Source: Osedax fenrisi
Taxonomy: Eukaryota > Annelida > Polychaeta > Sabellida > Siboglinidae
Assembly: GCA_964019155.1 (NCBI GenBank)
Contig: OZ025242.1
Coordinates: 1,346,694 to 1,410,693 of the forward strand
Reading direction: 5' to 3'
Length of the DNA stretch: 64,000 bases
This document shows, one piece after another, positions 47,280-59,193 of this stretch. Numbering within the stretch: position 1 is the first letter of the stretch; each line of letters begins with the position of its first letter. A program made the position numbers and the translations under genes. The notes below the pieces were generated by a model, which saw nothing but the letters and a program-made list of their open reading frames with translations, ran no database searches and was not told the DNA's origin.

Positions 47280-47974
47280 ATTGTACATTATTATAAATAA
47301 ATAACAAATAAATTTGAAATACATGTAATACTTGTAAAATACCTAATATTAATTTAAATTTCTCATAATGTAGCGACTGTACAAATGGTTGTTGTATTGA
47401 TATCTATGTTATACATATTTACATATACCATATACTATTAATACAGGCACATTAATTATGACACACTATTATTACAGGCTTCTCGGTTATTCGTGTTATA
47501 TACCCGATATCGTAATGATAAACTATAAACATCTTGCTGATTCATTAATACAGTTAGTGTCTATACTAATATAACTACTTATCATATATAGGTTTATATT
47601 TAATGATAAACTATAAACATCTTGCTTATTCATTAATACAGTTAGTGTCTATACTAATATAACTACTTATCATATATAGGTTTATATTTATAATCACGTA
47701 TTATATATATAATTATGTAATGTTATATATATAGATATTATATATAATGATATCATCTATATTACATAATCATCAGATATAATATGTGTGTGTGTATGCT
47801 GTTATTACATATAAATTATACGACATAATATATAATATATGTCATATATTATAGGATATAATATATTTGTAAACAATTATTCATAATAGACTGAAAATTA
47901 AGAACCTGAATCCTGTATAGTTGAATATGAGAAAGATGAACATATGATATTTGGTTAGTGGGTATTAATCTGCC

Positions 47975-48031
<57 letters not shown>

Positions 48032-48545
48032 CTATATACATATATGTCAATACTACATATCAATAATTTAATATGGTATAGTGTTTATAGTAAATTACAT
48101 ATATAACTTAATAAGTTAAACTTATAGATAATCCGATATTACATTATAGACATTTGCATTGGAACATCGTGGATATTTCATAGGCCATCATAGACAGAAA
48201 AAGCTATCGTTCCATTAATATTAAGTTATACTTATGTCAGACCACTATACTACATTTAAAATCTCATGATTTCAATTAGATAAATAGAGAGAAAATATAT
48301 TTTCGTTGATTTATAATATTGAAAATAATTTATTATAATCGTCTGTCATTTATTTTATAATATATAACAATCAATATGTCTAATATATATTAATCACATA
48401 TGTTAATATGATAATTATAAAACTTCTTAAGTATAACATATAAATTATTATTAAATATCAATGATTTATGCTAGTTATATATTTATAACTTATATATTCT
48501 GAAAAATAGTGAAACTTGATAGAAATTATAAGTATTATATATTAA
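47280..48545. repeat. Duplicated block R2, copy 2, with 88-bp tandem duplication
   Basis: Counterpart of 8150-10480. It has the empty target for the GGGG element (47824-47841) and lacks the palindrome at 10141. Inside, 47514-47601 is repeated almost exactly at 47602-47689. It contains a (TA)n run at 47976-48030 and the inverted GTCTGACAT/TTAATGGAACG motif near 48205-48250. Confidence 0.75.
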
Positions 48546-48699
48546 TATATCTATCAGTACATATTTAAGTATTAAATAAGATATATAATGTACACTGTAA
48601 AAGATCAGCTTTAAATTATTCTGTAAAATTCATTTTATATTTTACTTTTTACTACACAATGATTTTAATTTTTGATTGATAAAGTAATAAACTTTTAAA

Positions 48700-48854
48700 A
48701 GTTTTTTTTATTATTTAATAATTTATGATTCGGTATATTATACTATAATTAAATTAATGTTATATTATACAAATGTAATATAGAATATATTCACATATTC
48801 ACAGTTTCGATATTTCATATATATATATAATGAATATTATTGATCATATAATAT

Positions 48855-48885
<31 letters not shown>

Positions 48886-49270
48886 GATAAATAATATTAA
48901 TACAATAAATGTCATTCATGATTTCCATGAGCTAATATGTTTTTGTTTTGTTTGTATATTCAATATTTATAATACGCAATATTTTAAATCACACTAATGT
49001 TCCCAATAATTAAAAAAATTATATAATTCAATTATAATGTAAAACTGGAATGTATTTCCCATGGTGAATATATGAATTTTTAATAAATACCTGCCTAAAA
49101 CATAGTTTTTATTATATAATATGCATATACAGAGACGAAAGTAATTTTTGGTCATCTATATATAAATATTACTATATGGGTAGTCCAAAATACTGTATCT
49201 AATATCGTCTTTAACGTAGTAAGATGACTATATATAAATAAATGTTGATAACAAATAATAAATATTACAT
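48700..49270. repeat. Local duplication R4, copy 1
   Basis: Matches 50762-51310, same orientation (ATGTCATTCATGATTTYCAT, AAATACCTGCCTAAAACATA, TAGTCCAAAATACT). No gene seen. Confidence 0.75.
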
Positions 49271-49635
49271 CAATATATATATATATACCTTAAATATATA
49301 TATATTAATTAATAAACATTTTATATTATATTAATTATGTGTACTTGTTGAATAATAATAATATTCTACTGTATGTAATATATTTTAGTAAATATAAAAT
49401 ATTAAAACCTTAAACTGTAATAAATAATATTATAATGTGTTTTAGGTATTAATTAATGATGCGTTACATGTCTCTATAATCCGTAATAATACATAAATAA
49501 ATACATATATAATTATATGGTATTTATAAACATATGAATATAAATATTATTATACTAGTAGTATAAAAACCATTATTGCATTGTGTGATCCATGGTCCCA
49601 TATTCTCACTTGTTCTAATAGAAACATAATCTCAC

Positions 49636-49685
49636 TTGTTCTTGTAAAAACATACGTAAATCTACTGCAAGCTCTTCTGGTATAC
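49636..49685 (-). other. Candidate 50-nt exon, minus strand
   Basis: Between acceptor-like CCCACAATTAG and a strong donor-like GTGAGA the minus strand is open through IPEELAVDLRMFLQEQ. The donor sequence GAACAAGTGAGA is duplicated about 25 bases further on. Same orientation as the gene-family pieces at 50-53 kb. Product unknown. Confidence 0.3.
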
Positions 49686-50139
49686 CTAATTGTGGGTAAT
49701 GATGGGTATTAACATTCCTAGAAGTGGATAAGAATCGGATTACCTACGTACAACAGTATAAGCTCGTTTATATTAACGTGTGTTTAGGTGTGTATGTGTT
49801 TATGAGTGTGTATATGTACATGGATCTTAGATAGTATCGAAGCCTAGCTCTCAGCCGATGACATATTACGACTTATACATCATTAGTTTGTTACGTGATG
49901 GTATGTGTATAGACATCTACTAGCTAGTTCATTAGGTTAGATAGCCTACGTTAGGTACAGTGTATAGTATGATATAGTATAATGGTTATTTTAAATATAA
50001 TATAGTCCATCTAAATACAGAATTATTGTAATTTTATAGAATATTATTAATATCTGTTTGTCAACATAAATGTTATTAAATTCACAATATAATTGAAGTT
50101 ATTTATCATGAATATCACTGTGCGAATGAACATGCCATT

Positions 50140-50300
50140 AGATGTACTGTGACCTTGATGAACTATAACCTTGATGAGATTCACTATGAGACTTGAGACG
50201 TCAAGAGGTGGAAGGTAAAGACACATTTCTGTCGACAGACTTACGACAATCCTAGAGGTCGACGGATAATCATGGTTACCATGACAATCATCGTATTACA
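50140..50300 (-). other. Coding-like piece, minus strand
   Basis: One minus frame reads MCLYLPPLDVSSLIVNLIKV without stops; another is also partly open. Richer in G+C than the neighbours. It may belong to the same decayed gene as 49636-49685 and 50529-50626. Confidence 0.25.
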
Positions 50301-50528
50301 GTGAAGGACTTATGTATATAGGGATATTAAGCAAATGTGATATAGGCAATTCTCGCATTTACATGCATTTATACATGACAAATTTCATAATAATGTTGAT
50401 GGAAGTACCTAAATTAATTAGGTAATAGGTAAATGGTAGGAGGTGCTGTATATAGGCTATTGAGTACCGTTACAAGAGATACCTGCTAGAGATATATGCC
50501 GCAATCAGCGTTAATATGTGTAATACAC

Positions 50529-50700
50529 CTTTCGCTTACTTCTATTAGACAGATGCTTCCGTCGCTTGCGAATATCCATTAGACGCAGATCGAAGGCACT
50601 TATCACTTCAACCTTTTCATGGTTAACTGTAGTTCAAAGTTGAACAAGCGTCATAGCGTGCAACACTAACATTTGTATTTAGTTGCGACGTTAAATTTTT
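50529..50700 (-). repeat. Conserved ~170-bp block with putative exon, copy 1
   Basis: Matches 53616-53785 without indels. Minus strand: about 73 identical bases (reading LTSQLNTNVSVARYDACSTL in one frame) end at an acceptor-like TTTGAACTACAG; the next 98 nt are open in another frame with VEVISAFDLRLMDIRKRRKH and LSNRSKRK, ending in donor-like AAGGTGTAT. Several differences between copies in the last 98 nt are at third positions. Unknown family; the C-terminal part is strongly basic. Confidence 0.5.
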
Positions 50701-50761
50701 GACTGATATAGGGATATTAGGTAAATGTGATATAGGCAATTCTCTTTTTCCGCAATTATTG

Positions 50762-50898
50762 ATAGCTATTTAATAATCTATGATTAGGTATATTATACTA
50801 TAATTAAATTAATGTTATATTATACAAATGTAATATAGAATATATTCACATATTCATAGTTTTGATATTTCATATATATATAATGAATATTATTTATC

Positions 50899-50945
<47 letters not shown>

Positions 50946-51310
50946 TGATAAATAATATTAATACAAGAAATGTCATTCATGATTTTCATGAGCTAATATG
51001 TTTTTTTGTTTGTATATTCAATATTTATAATACGCAATATTTTAAATCACACTAATTTTCCCAATAATTAAAAAAATTATACATAATTATAATGTAAAAT
51101 TGAATTTTTAATAAATACCTGCCTAAAACATAGTTTTTATTATATAATATTGCATATACAGAAACGAAAGTAATGTTGGTCATCTATATATAAATATAGA
51201 ATATTACTATATAGATAGTCCAAAATACTTTATCTAATATCGTCTTTAACGTATTAGGATGACTATATATAAATAAATGTAGATAAGCAATAATAAATAT
51301 TACATATAAT
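50762..51310. repeat. Local duplication R4, copy 2
   Basis: Second copy of 48700-49270. The motif TATAGGGATATTARGYAAATGTGA just before it (50706-50740) also occurs at 50316-50350, so another short duplication sits between the two. Confidence 0.75.
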
Positions 51311-51777
51311 TAATGAGATTTATTAAAATTTATTATACAAAATATTTGTAAGCTTTTTCTAGAAAATTTATAAATAATATCTTGAAAATTAATTTCTTCT
51401 AATATATCATATTCTTGTATAAAAGTGTTAAATCGCACAACTTTCTTTCACTAGGTAAATACTTGTATTATTTTTAATCTACTTCAGTTTTGAAAAACTG
51501 CTATCCACTCATATTTGATATCATTAATATGATATATATACAAAATACTATTTCAATATTAAGGTTTAAGCCCATCATTTTTATGAGTATTATATATTAA
51601 ATTGAGTTGTAAATTCATATCATATAAATAATAATCATTTTAGTTTTTGAATGTATTTAGTATATTGAATAAACTAATTCAGATTATTAATCATACCATA
51701 TTTTAATATATATGTGAATAAATTATTCAGAATAATTATAGTATATGATATATAATGGTAAGTCATTATATTTCATT

Positions 51778-51812
<35 letters not shown>

Positions 51813-51835
51813 TGTATAATATATATAATATATAT
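51310..51835. other. AT-rich stretch, nothing recognised
   Basis: (TA)n at 51780-51810. No gene supported. Confidence 0.5.
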
Positions 51836-52029
51836 AAAGCTCACACGGAAATTTCATCATCGATATTTAAACAGTATAGTTTTAGATAACACATTTATCT
51901 GTTTATTGTAAATATTGACCTGCATCATTCTCTGAATAGTTACCTCTTCCTCAATATATAGTTTTCATAAACATGCGGTGGTGTCATCATCGTCGTAACT
52001 GTAACTTAATTTTCATCTCGCAGCACTAT

Positions 52030-53085
52030 CTGTCTACTTAATAGCTTTTGTGTATTTCATATGTTTCTTAGTAACATGGATATCAACATCGGTCTGAACC
52101 ACACTATTTTGTCTACATGATCTTTGATAACCAATGGAAGGATCCAGTTCTCAATGTTTACGTAGGTAAATCACTATTATGGAATAAGTCTAGAAAAAAA
52201 TTCAGCTCTACTACACAATATATCCTGGTCAGTGTGAAAGTGCATCAGTCAGTTGTTATCAAAATTAATCCTCTACCATAAGTCTGGTTGTAGGTAAATT
52301 AGTTTGGTATGTTTATCGTTGTTTCTCGTACGTAACTGTTCAAAAGGAAATGGACTTCTTGCCCTACTTGGTATTATCTTCATATACGATTATATTGAGT
52401 TGAAAATCAATTTCCGTGGAATTATTTGTTTGATATGTGATCGCTACCTCTCACATATAATGGAAGGATCCAGTTCTCAATGATTACAAAAGTGGACCAG
52501 GCAGTTATCATTTTATCTATAATGTATGTTTCTTGGTACTACCTAACGTGTCTCCAGTGTGTCATTGGAGATCTCTCGTGGAATGCATTCTTAATGGAGA
52601 AGTAATCGAGACCAATGTCCAGTATAATGTGACGATACACTTTCATTATGAGTAGAAATTGTTTCTCAGTGATTACTTAACGATTGCCTCGCTTATCTTA
52701 ACCTCTCGCATCAGGATTAGGCCTTCCTCCCTAAATTCATCTTCTTTCTTTTTACTGTACATTTTATCCATATCTTGAATTAAGCTATGTAATTAAATTA
52801 ATATTAAATTAATTACATTACGCGTGGAATATTTTTCTTAGTGACATTGACATCAGCGTTGGTTTAAAGCATGGTGATTGTTATCAAAGTTATTAGATGT
52901 TTATCTTCTACTTTTGTAGGTCTAGTTGTAGGTAAAGATCCGGTTTGTCGTCGTTACTCGTACGTAACTGTTGAAATGGAAATTGATCGGAATGGGAATG
53001 GACTGCTTGCCCTACTTGGTATTATCTTCATAGGCGATATTGTGTCGAAACTCACTTTCCATGGCATTATTACTACTCCTTAATT
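52030..53085 (-). pseudogene. Gene B: repeated modules of unknown gene family
   Basis: Minus strand, two rounds of the same modules. Round 1: NAMESEFRHNIAYEDNTK (about 53065-53015), FDNNHHALN (52900), QTNADVNVTKKNIPRV (52870-52820). Round 2: STEIDFQLNIIVYEDNTK (52425-52370), INFDNN..MHFHTDQDI (52265-52215), QTDVDIHVTKKHMKYTKAIK (52105-52035). Between them, 52665-52545 reads KQFLLIMKVYRHIILDIGLD and YFSIKNAFHERSPMTHWRHV. YEDNTK is followed by donor-like GTAGGG both times. Single stops and shifts suggest decay. Homologous to gene A at 30.8-32.4 kb. No known domain assigned. Confidence 0.5.
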
Positions 53086-53324
53086 ATCTTAACGTAAAAT
53101 AAATATATTTATATTTATAAATATACATTAAATATCACATAATATTGTTTAAATATCCATGATGAAATTTCAGCGAGTTATTTTTCTTCTAGTTGTTAAT
53201 ATAGCATTTTACCTCAAATAACTCTTGATGTCTTTAAATTCTAATATAGCATATTATTCATAGAAACTATATACGTTATCAGTATGTATCATCGTGATAT
53301 ATATTATTCAATCAACTTATACAG

Positions 53325-54094
53325 TCTTTAGTATATATTTGTTCAATATATTTATATGTTGATTTAACTTTGATTTTAATATATTTTGAAAGAAAAATGT
53401 TATATTATTTAATCTAATTTAAAGAATAATTTATAAAATAAACATATATAATACATTATATATAATGAAAAATAAAAAATGTATTATATAATATATAATT
53501 TTAATTAATATTATCAATTTGAATACATTTATTTAAAACTAACACTATTATAAAAAGTTTCGACCAATTATCAAATATTTAATATACCTTAGTTCTCTCT
53601 AGAGGGCTAGTTGACCTTTCGTTTACTTCTGTTAGACAGATGCTTCCGTCGCTTGCGAATGTCCATTAGACGCATATCGAATGCACTTATAACTTCAACC
53701 TGCTCATTGTTAACTGTAGTTCAAAGTTGAACAAGCGTCATAGCGTGCAACACTAACATTTGTATTTAGTTGCGACGTTAAATTTTAAGTTTTAATATTA
53801 AATACAGTTTTTAGTATATACTTGTTCAATATATTTATATATATAATATTGATTTAACTTTTTAACCATTTTAATATATTTTGAAAGAAAAATTGTGTAT
53901 TATTTAATCTAATTTAAAGAATAATTTATAAAATAAACATATAGAATATGAAAATAAAAAATGTATTGTCTAGTATATAATTTTAATTAGTATTATCAAT
54001 TTGAATACACATATTTATAACTGGTACCATTATAAAAAGTTTCGACCAATATTATCAAATATTTAATATACCTTAGTTCTCTCTAGAGGGCTAG
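53325..54094. repeat. Local duplication R7 flanking the conserved block
   Basis: 53325-53612 matches 53812-54094 (GTATATATTTGTTCAATATA-like start; CTTAGTTCTCTCTAGAGGGC end). The conserved 170-bp block copy 2 lies between the two. Confidence 0.8.
53616..53785 (-). repeat. Conserved ~170-bp block with putative exon, copy 2
   Basis: As for 50529-50700. Here the frame reads VEVISAFDMRLMDIRKRRKH and ends AAGGTCAAC, a weaker donor. Upstream 73 bases are identical to copy 1. Confidence 0.5.
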
Positions 54095-54212
54095 TTGTAT
54101 TTAATTTTATAACACTAATGAGTTTATTGATTATACAATTAAATCAGATTATAAAAGAATATTGTAATCATCAATATAATTAGATGAATTTAATAACATA
54201 TTATTAATAAAA

Positions 54213-56051
54213 CAATATACTCATGAATTTATAATACAATGATTTAATTAATTATGAAATAAGAAATCAATGACTTCTAACAACTAATAATTTTTCAATA
54301 TCATATTTCTATTTTTTATTAATTTAATTAACATAGAGAATATATATTATTAGCCATTTAAATATCATTAGTTATCATAGTTACCTTATTTTTTAGTAAC
54401 TTTCATATATATATATATTCTATGAAGGGACTAGACATTTCCCATTTATAGACTTTTATATAATTATAAGCATATATATATAGTGAGGCATCCTTATGAT
54501 TCATCAATAAATATACACAAGCTATTTTCTATACATTTAATATTTGTTCAACACTGAGATGATAATTATACATGTTGCTTTAACTCCAGTGCTAGAATTA
54601 GTTCTTTCAAAATATAGCCAAATCGAATCTTGTTTTCTACCACACATATTAATATAATACTAGTATTATACAATTACTAAGTTACAAATCAGATTTAAGA
54701 ATGACCACAAAAACACAGTTTCTTATTTATATAATATATTATACACATGTCTATGTCTATTCAATTAACAATATTTCAATTATAAATTGAATTTTGAAAT
54801 TGTATATTATAAAAGAAATTATACATTTTCCTTTGAAAATAAAGCATAAAAATAAACATAAAGTATATAACATAATTTTTTGGATATTATATAGAAAAAA
54901 ATACATTTTATAGAATTAAACATGTTCCTTTTAAAATAAAAAATAAAATATATAAAATAATTTTTTGGATTTTATATAGAATAAAATAAAATTATATCTT
55001 TCTCCAATAATTTCTATGATATACACAATTCTTATTTATTTAACATTATATATTTTTCTTTTGATGTTTATGAATCATAATTTATGATATATATATATAT
55101 AATTCTCATTTATTTAAATATTAACGATATAACATAACATCCCATATCCATATAGGGATATAGGAGGCCATCATGAATATAATTATTATAAAAATCATGA
55201 TCTAATAATTATATAATATACTTAGAAATATTGATTTAAATCAAATAAAATAGGATTTTTTAGGCTGATTTAAATCATTCGAACCCTTAATGAATATTAT
55301 AATATTGACACATTTCTTTATAAACTTGCATGAATGATTTATTTAAAATCTCTACTTATGAAATATTATGAAATAAATTGAATTATAAAAATAATATAAA
55401 TTATTAGAAATAAAGCTTTTATCTAAAATTGATTCTTCTCAGAATAATTATTTCACACAATCACTAGTATTCAAATTGTATCAGATACCACATTTTATGA
55501 GATATACTAATAATTTTATTTGCTATAGGAAAATATATATAGCTCCAACAAGTGACAGGTGTACAACCTAAGATTGTCGTTGATTATCAGTTAACACTTA
55601 ATATATAAGTCGGTCAGGTGTGGTAAGTTGATCATCTTTTCTATGATGTGATCAATATCGGGAGGGTATATGTCGCAGTCATTTAATGAGAGGTCTACAG
55701 ATTTGTACATACCTGTGTGTGAGAGGGGAGATCGGGGGCTACTTGGATGAGGTATTCGATAAAGTGTGGGATATTTAGTGGAGAGTGAAATGTAAATATT
55801 ACCACATATTTGAGTTGTATCATTTGAATCTCCAGTATAATTGAGTAATTGTACAATTTCAATTAAAATGTTATCTCCCTAGAGAAATCCAATTCATCAA
55901 TTTATTCAATTTCACATGCAAGTTCACATTTATATTGTCATAAGATATCACCACATTATCTGTAAAGAAACATATGTTACTTAATGTATGTTATTATAAA
56001 CATCTAAATAAATATTAGTGAATGGTCACCAATATAATAGTATTTACTATG

Positions 56052-56090
<39 letters not shown>

Positions 56091-56393
56091 GATATAATTT
56101 AATTATTTTTTAACATATATGTGTTTATATAAATAATATATTTAGTAATATATAAAGCAATAAATAGCAGACAATTATACTATTGTTATCATAATTATTA
56201 TAAACTTAATATTACATCATCACATCAAAAATCAATTTAAATTATAATCAAATACCTAATTCATTTAACAGTGATATTAAAAAAATTCTATAATTAAATG
56301 TATCTATATATATATATATATATATAGAATTGAATGGTATTCTATATATTAATGAACTACTATTGTAGTAATATTTACATACACTTTTATATA
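54213..56393. repeat. Tandem triplication, unit 1
   Basis: About 2.18 kb, from CAATATACTCATGAATTTAT to the TACATACACTTTTATA segment. Near-identical to unit 3 (59194-61259). It holds an LRR-like exon copy at about 55590-55870 and the uninterrupted site (ATAATATAAATTATTAG, about 55390-55408) where unit 2 carries a LINE. (TA)n lengths differ between units. Confidence 0.9.
55590..55870 (-). pseudogene. LRR-like exon, unit 1 copy
   Basis: Minus strand: FHSPLNIPHFIEYLIQVAPD, then CTCACACACAG before GTATGTAC, then (in another frame) SVDLSLNDCDIYPPDIDHII and EKMINLPHLTDLYIKC to TAA. It lacks a 13-base segment present in unit 2, so the frame is broken unless CAG|GTATGT acts as a donor or the CAG as an acceptor. 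LRR-like spacing L..L.L..C.I....I..II..L..L..L.L. Confidence 0.45.
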
Positions 56394-56572
56394 CACAATT
56401 ATATAATATACTTAGAAATATTGATTTAAATCAAATAAAATATGCTTTGTTAGGCTGATTTAAATCATTCGAACCCTTAATGAATATTATAATATTGACA
56501 CATTTCTTTATAAACTTGCATGAATGATTTATTTAAAATCTCTACTGTATTATGAAATAAATAGAATTATAA

Positions 56573-58450
56573 AAATAATATTTATATTGAATTATATATT
56601 TATTTTACTTGTATAATATACAAAAATTAATAATTAATACACATGGCATATGTATACAATATAATGTAGTTAAATAATGAGTAAAAAAGGAACCCTTTAA
56701 TAGCAATATGCTTTCGAGAAAGGATTCCACACAAAAATATATAAGTATTAAAGAACAAAAACAAAGAAATATGATAATAACATAACTATAATAATATATA
56801 CTGAAATTAAATTACATAACTATAATAATATATACTGAAATTAAATTACATAGTGAATCAAATAGCTCAAATCTCACGTGCGGCAAACATCTACTCACAA
56901 CATGAACACATGGCATGCCCGAATGGCCTTTATCGGCTACATGTCTTCGTATATTAGCCCAAAAGGATTTTATTGGTATATAATATTTTCTATCATAGAA
57001 AACCGTAATAAGGAATAATTAACGGTCATGTGTACATGCTATGAATAGCGTTAAATACACGTGAGACAAGAGTACTATAAGAAACAAGATGTAAATAAAC
57101 AAAAATAAATATAGGTATAATCGAGAAATACAAAATAATAATAAATTTGAATAATATAATAATAGCATAATAAATAAATAATATCTTCAATATCAGGATT
57201 AGTCGTTCACTTGTTAAAGCTGGCTCCTGTCTCCGATATCTGTTTCTTAAATGAAGTAAACTAGAAAATGAATGAATACAATTAGATGAATCAATATTTA
57301 CTAATATAGAATTTGTTTAACTTATTTTTAAAAATACTATAAGTAATTGAATTTTTGATAATTAAATCAAATTCATTCCAAAGAATACAACCAGAAATAG
57401 ACAAACATTTAATCTTTGTATTGAGTTTACTCATTTTAATATGGAATAATTTATCATTTCTGAAATTATATCTTGAATATTTTTTGACATATTTTACTTG
57501 TACAATATTAGGTAACTTATTGTGAAATGCTTTATACATATAATTTAACATATATACTTTTTTCAAGTCATTGAACTTTAGTATATTTAATTTTTTATAA
57601 ATATAATCAATATTTTTGAAACGATTTATCTTATAAATAATTCGCAGGGCTCTGTTCTGTAAAAAATTAATATAATTAGTATTTGATTTATACGCTTGAC
57701 CCCATATTTGAATACAATAAGATAAAGAGGACATGAATAAAGACTTAAATAAAATCAATAAGGCAGACGCATTTAGCTTATTTTTCAATTTATGAAATAC
57801 CGAGATTATTTTAGATAATTTACATCTTAATGAATGTATATGTCTTTTCCAGTTTAGTTTGGAATCAACATACACGCCCAAAAACTTTACATAATCTACT
57901 TGATCTATTATATTTTTTCCAATACATATATCTAATTGATTATTATTAAAAATCAAATGATTTGTCTTTTTTATATTAAGATATAATTTATTATTAATAA
58001 ACCAATTATTTATCTTAATCATTTTATAATTAATTACATTTTCTAATGATACTATAGTATCAGATTTAAATATAAAACTGGTATCATCTGCAAATATAAT
58101 AGGAGACAAATCCTTATAAATATATGCAATATCATTTATATATATTATAAACAACAGGGGTCCCAGAACAGAACCCTGGGGAACTCCCATTTTTATAGGT
58201 AATAATGATGATATACTATTATTAAAAATAACTTTTTGTTTCCTATTAAATAAATAACTTTTCATAAGCTTTAAACATACACCTCTGATTCCAATATTGC
58301 TAAGTTTATTAATTAAAATATTATGATCAATGGTATCGAAAGCTTTTGACAAATCTAATGATACCATTGAACATTTTAATTTACTGTCTAAATTATCAGT
58401 TACTTCTTCTATTAAGGCATTGACAGCATCAATAGTAGACATATTATTGC
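56573..58450 (-). mobile_element. Jockey/CR1-like LINE, 5'-truncated, RT frame intact
   Basis: Minus strand insertion splitting unit 2 between AAAATAATAT and ATTATTAGAAAT, a string that is continuous in units 1 and 3. The 3' UTR spans 57290-56573 and contains a 34-bp tandem duplication (56781-56849). Truncated at the 5' side within the RT, so no endonuclease. No clear target duplication longer than a few AT bases. Young: the RT frame has no stop. Confidence 0.85.
57291..58442 (-). CDS. Reverse transcriptase, N-terminally truncated LINE ORF2
   Basis: 383 residues, complete to the stop. AFDTIDH at 34-40 holds the first catalytic Asp region (SLDLSKAFDT); GVPQGSVLGPLLFIIYINDI at 86-105; catalytic FADD at 117-120; VKFLGVYVDSKLNWKRHI near 185 is the thumb motif; SYCIQIWG and LQNRALRIIYKINRF follow, the usual C-terminal region. 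Normal ORF2 proteins of this class are near 900 residues with an N-terminal endonuclease, lost here. The ATG is merely the first Met in the truncated frame. Could bind or copy RNA only if expressed from flanking DNA. Confidence 0.92.
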   Translation of the reverse strand: MSTIDAVNALIEEVTDNLDSKLKCSMVSLDLSKAFDTIDHNILINKLSNIGIRGVCLKLMKSYLFNRKQKVIFNNSISSLLPIKMGVPQGSVLGPLLFIIYINDIAYIYKDLSPIIFADDTSFIFKSDTIVSLENVINYKMIKINNWFINNKLYLNIKKTNHLIFNNNQLDICIGKNIIDQVDYVKFLGVYVDSKLNWKRHIHSLRCKLSKIISVFHKLKNKLNASALLILFKSLFMSSLSYCIQIWGQAYKSNTNYINFLQNRALRIIYKINRFKNIDYIYKKLNILKFNDLKKVYMLNYMYKAFHNKLPNIVQVKYVKKYSRYNFRNDKLFHIKMSKLNTKIKCLSISGCILWNEFDLIIKNSITYSIFKNKLNKFYISKY

Positions 58451-58581
58451 GAAAATATATTATTAGAAATAAAGCTTTTATCTAAAATTGATTCTTCTCA
58501 GAATAATTATTTCACACAATCACTAGTATTCAAATTGTATCAGATATCACATTTTATAAGATATACTAATAATTTTATTTG

Positions 58582-58932
58582 CTATAGAAAAATATATATA
58601 GCTCCAACAAGTGACAACCTAAGATTGTCGTTGATTATCAGTTGACACTTAATATTCAAGTAGGTCAGGTGTGATAAGTTGATCATCTTTTCTATGATGT
58701 GATCAATATCGGGAGGGTATATGTCGCAGTCATTTAATGAGAGGTCTGCAGATTTGTACATACCTGTGTGTGAGAGGGGAGTGAGTGAGGGGAGATCGGG
58801 GGCTACTTGGATGAGGTATTCGATAAAGTGTGGGATATTTAGTGGAGAGTGAAATGTAAATGTCACCGCATATTTGAGTTGTATCATTTGAATCTCCAGT
58901 ATAATATAATTGAGTAAATTGTACAATTTCAA
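58582..58932 (-). CDS. LRR-like exon, unit 2 copy (longest frame)
   Basis: 116-residue frame on the minus strand. Residues 27-50 read FHSPLNIPHFIEYLIQVAPD; then SADLSLNDCDIYPPDIDHII, EKMINLSHLTYLNIKCQ. The pattern of Leu/Ile at L.L..C.I and LS.LTYLNI fits a ribonuclease-inhibitor-type LRR of about 30 residues, as in NLR-like receptors, but only one repeat is visible and no NACHT domain was found. Probably an exon rather than a whole gene, and the ends of the frame run into AT-rich, likely intronic DNA. Confidence 0.45.
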   Translation of the reverse strand: MKLYNLLNYIILEIQMIQLKYAVTFTFHSPLNIPHFIEYLIQVAPDLPSLTPLSHTGMYKSADLSLNDCDIYPPDIDHIIEKMINLSHLTYLNIKCQLIINDNLRLSLVGAIYIFL

Positions 58933-59193
58933 TTAAAATGTTATCTCCCTAGAGAAATCCAATTCTTCAATTTATTCAATTTCACATGCAAGTTCACATT
59001 CATATAGTCATAAGATATCACCACATTATCTGTAAAGAAACATATGTTACTTAATGTATGTTATTATAAACATCTAAATAAATATTAGTGAATGGTCACG
59101 AATATAATAGTATTTACTATGACAAATATATATATATATATTTAAGATATCATTTAATTATTTTTTAACATATCATATGTGTTTATATTATTA

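Larger units (their letters stand above)
56394..59188. repeat. Tandem triplication, unit 2 (partial, with LINE)
   Basis: Starts inside the unit at AATTATATAATATACTTAG and ends at GTGTTTATATTA; it lacks the first ~1 kb and the last ~260 bp present in units 1 and 3. The LINE at 56573-58450 accounts for most of its length. The LRR-like frame here is the longest of the three. Confidence 0.85.

Noticed and set aside
52871..53083. 70-codon plus frame
   Set aside because: Antisense shadow of the minus-strand gene-family modules, which have paralogues and splice-like ends.
58582..58932. Calling the LRR-like exon an NLR immune receptor
   Set aside because: Only one LRR-like repeat is visible and no NACHT, death-fold or TIR domain is present in the window.
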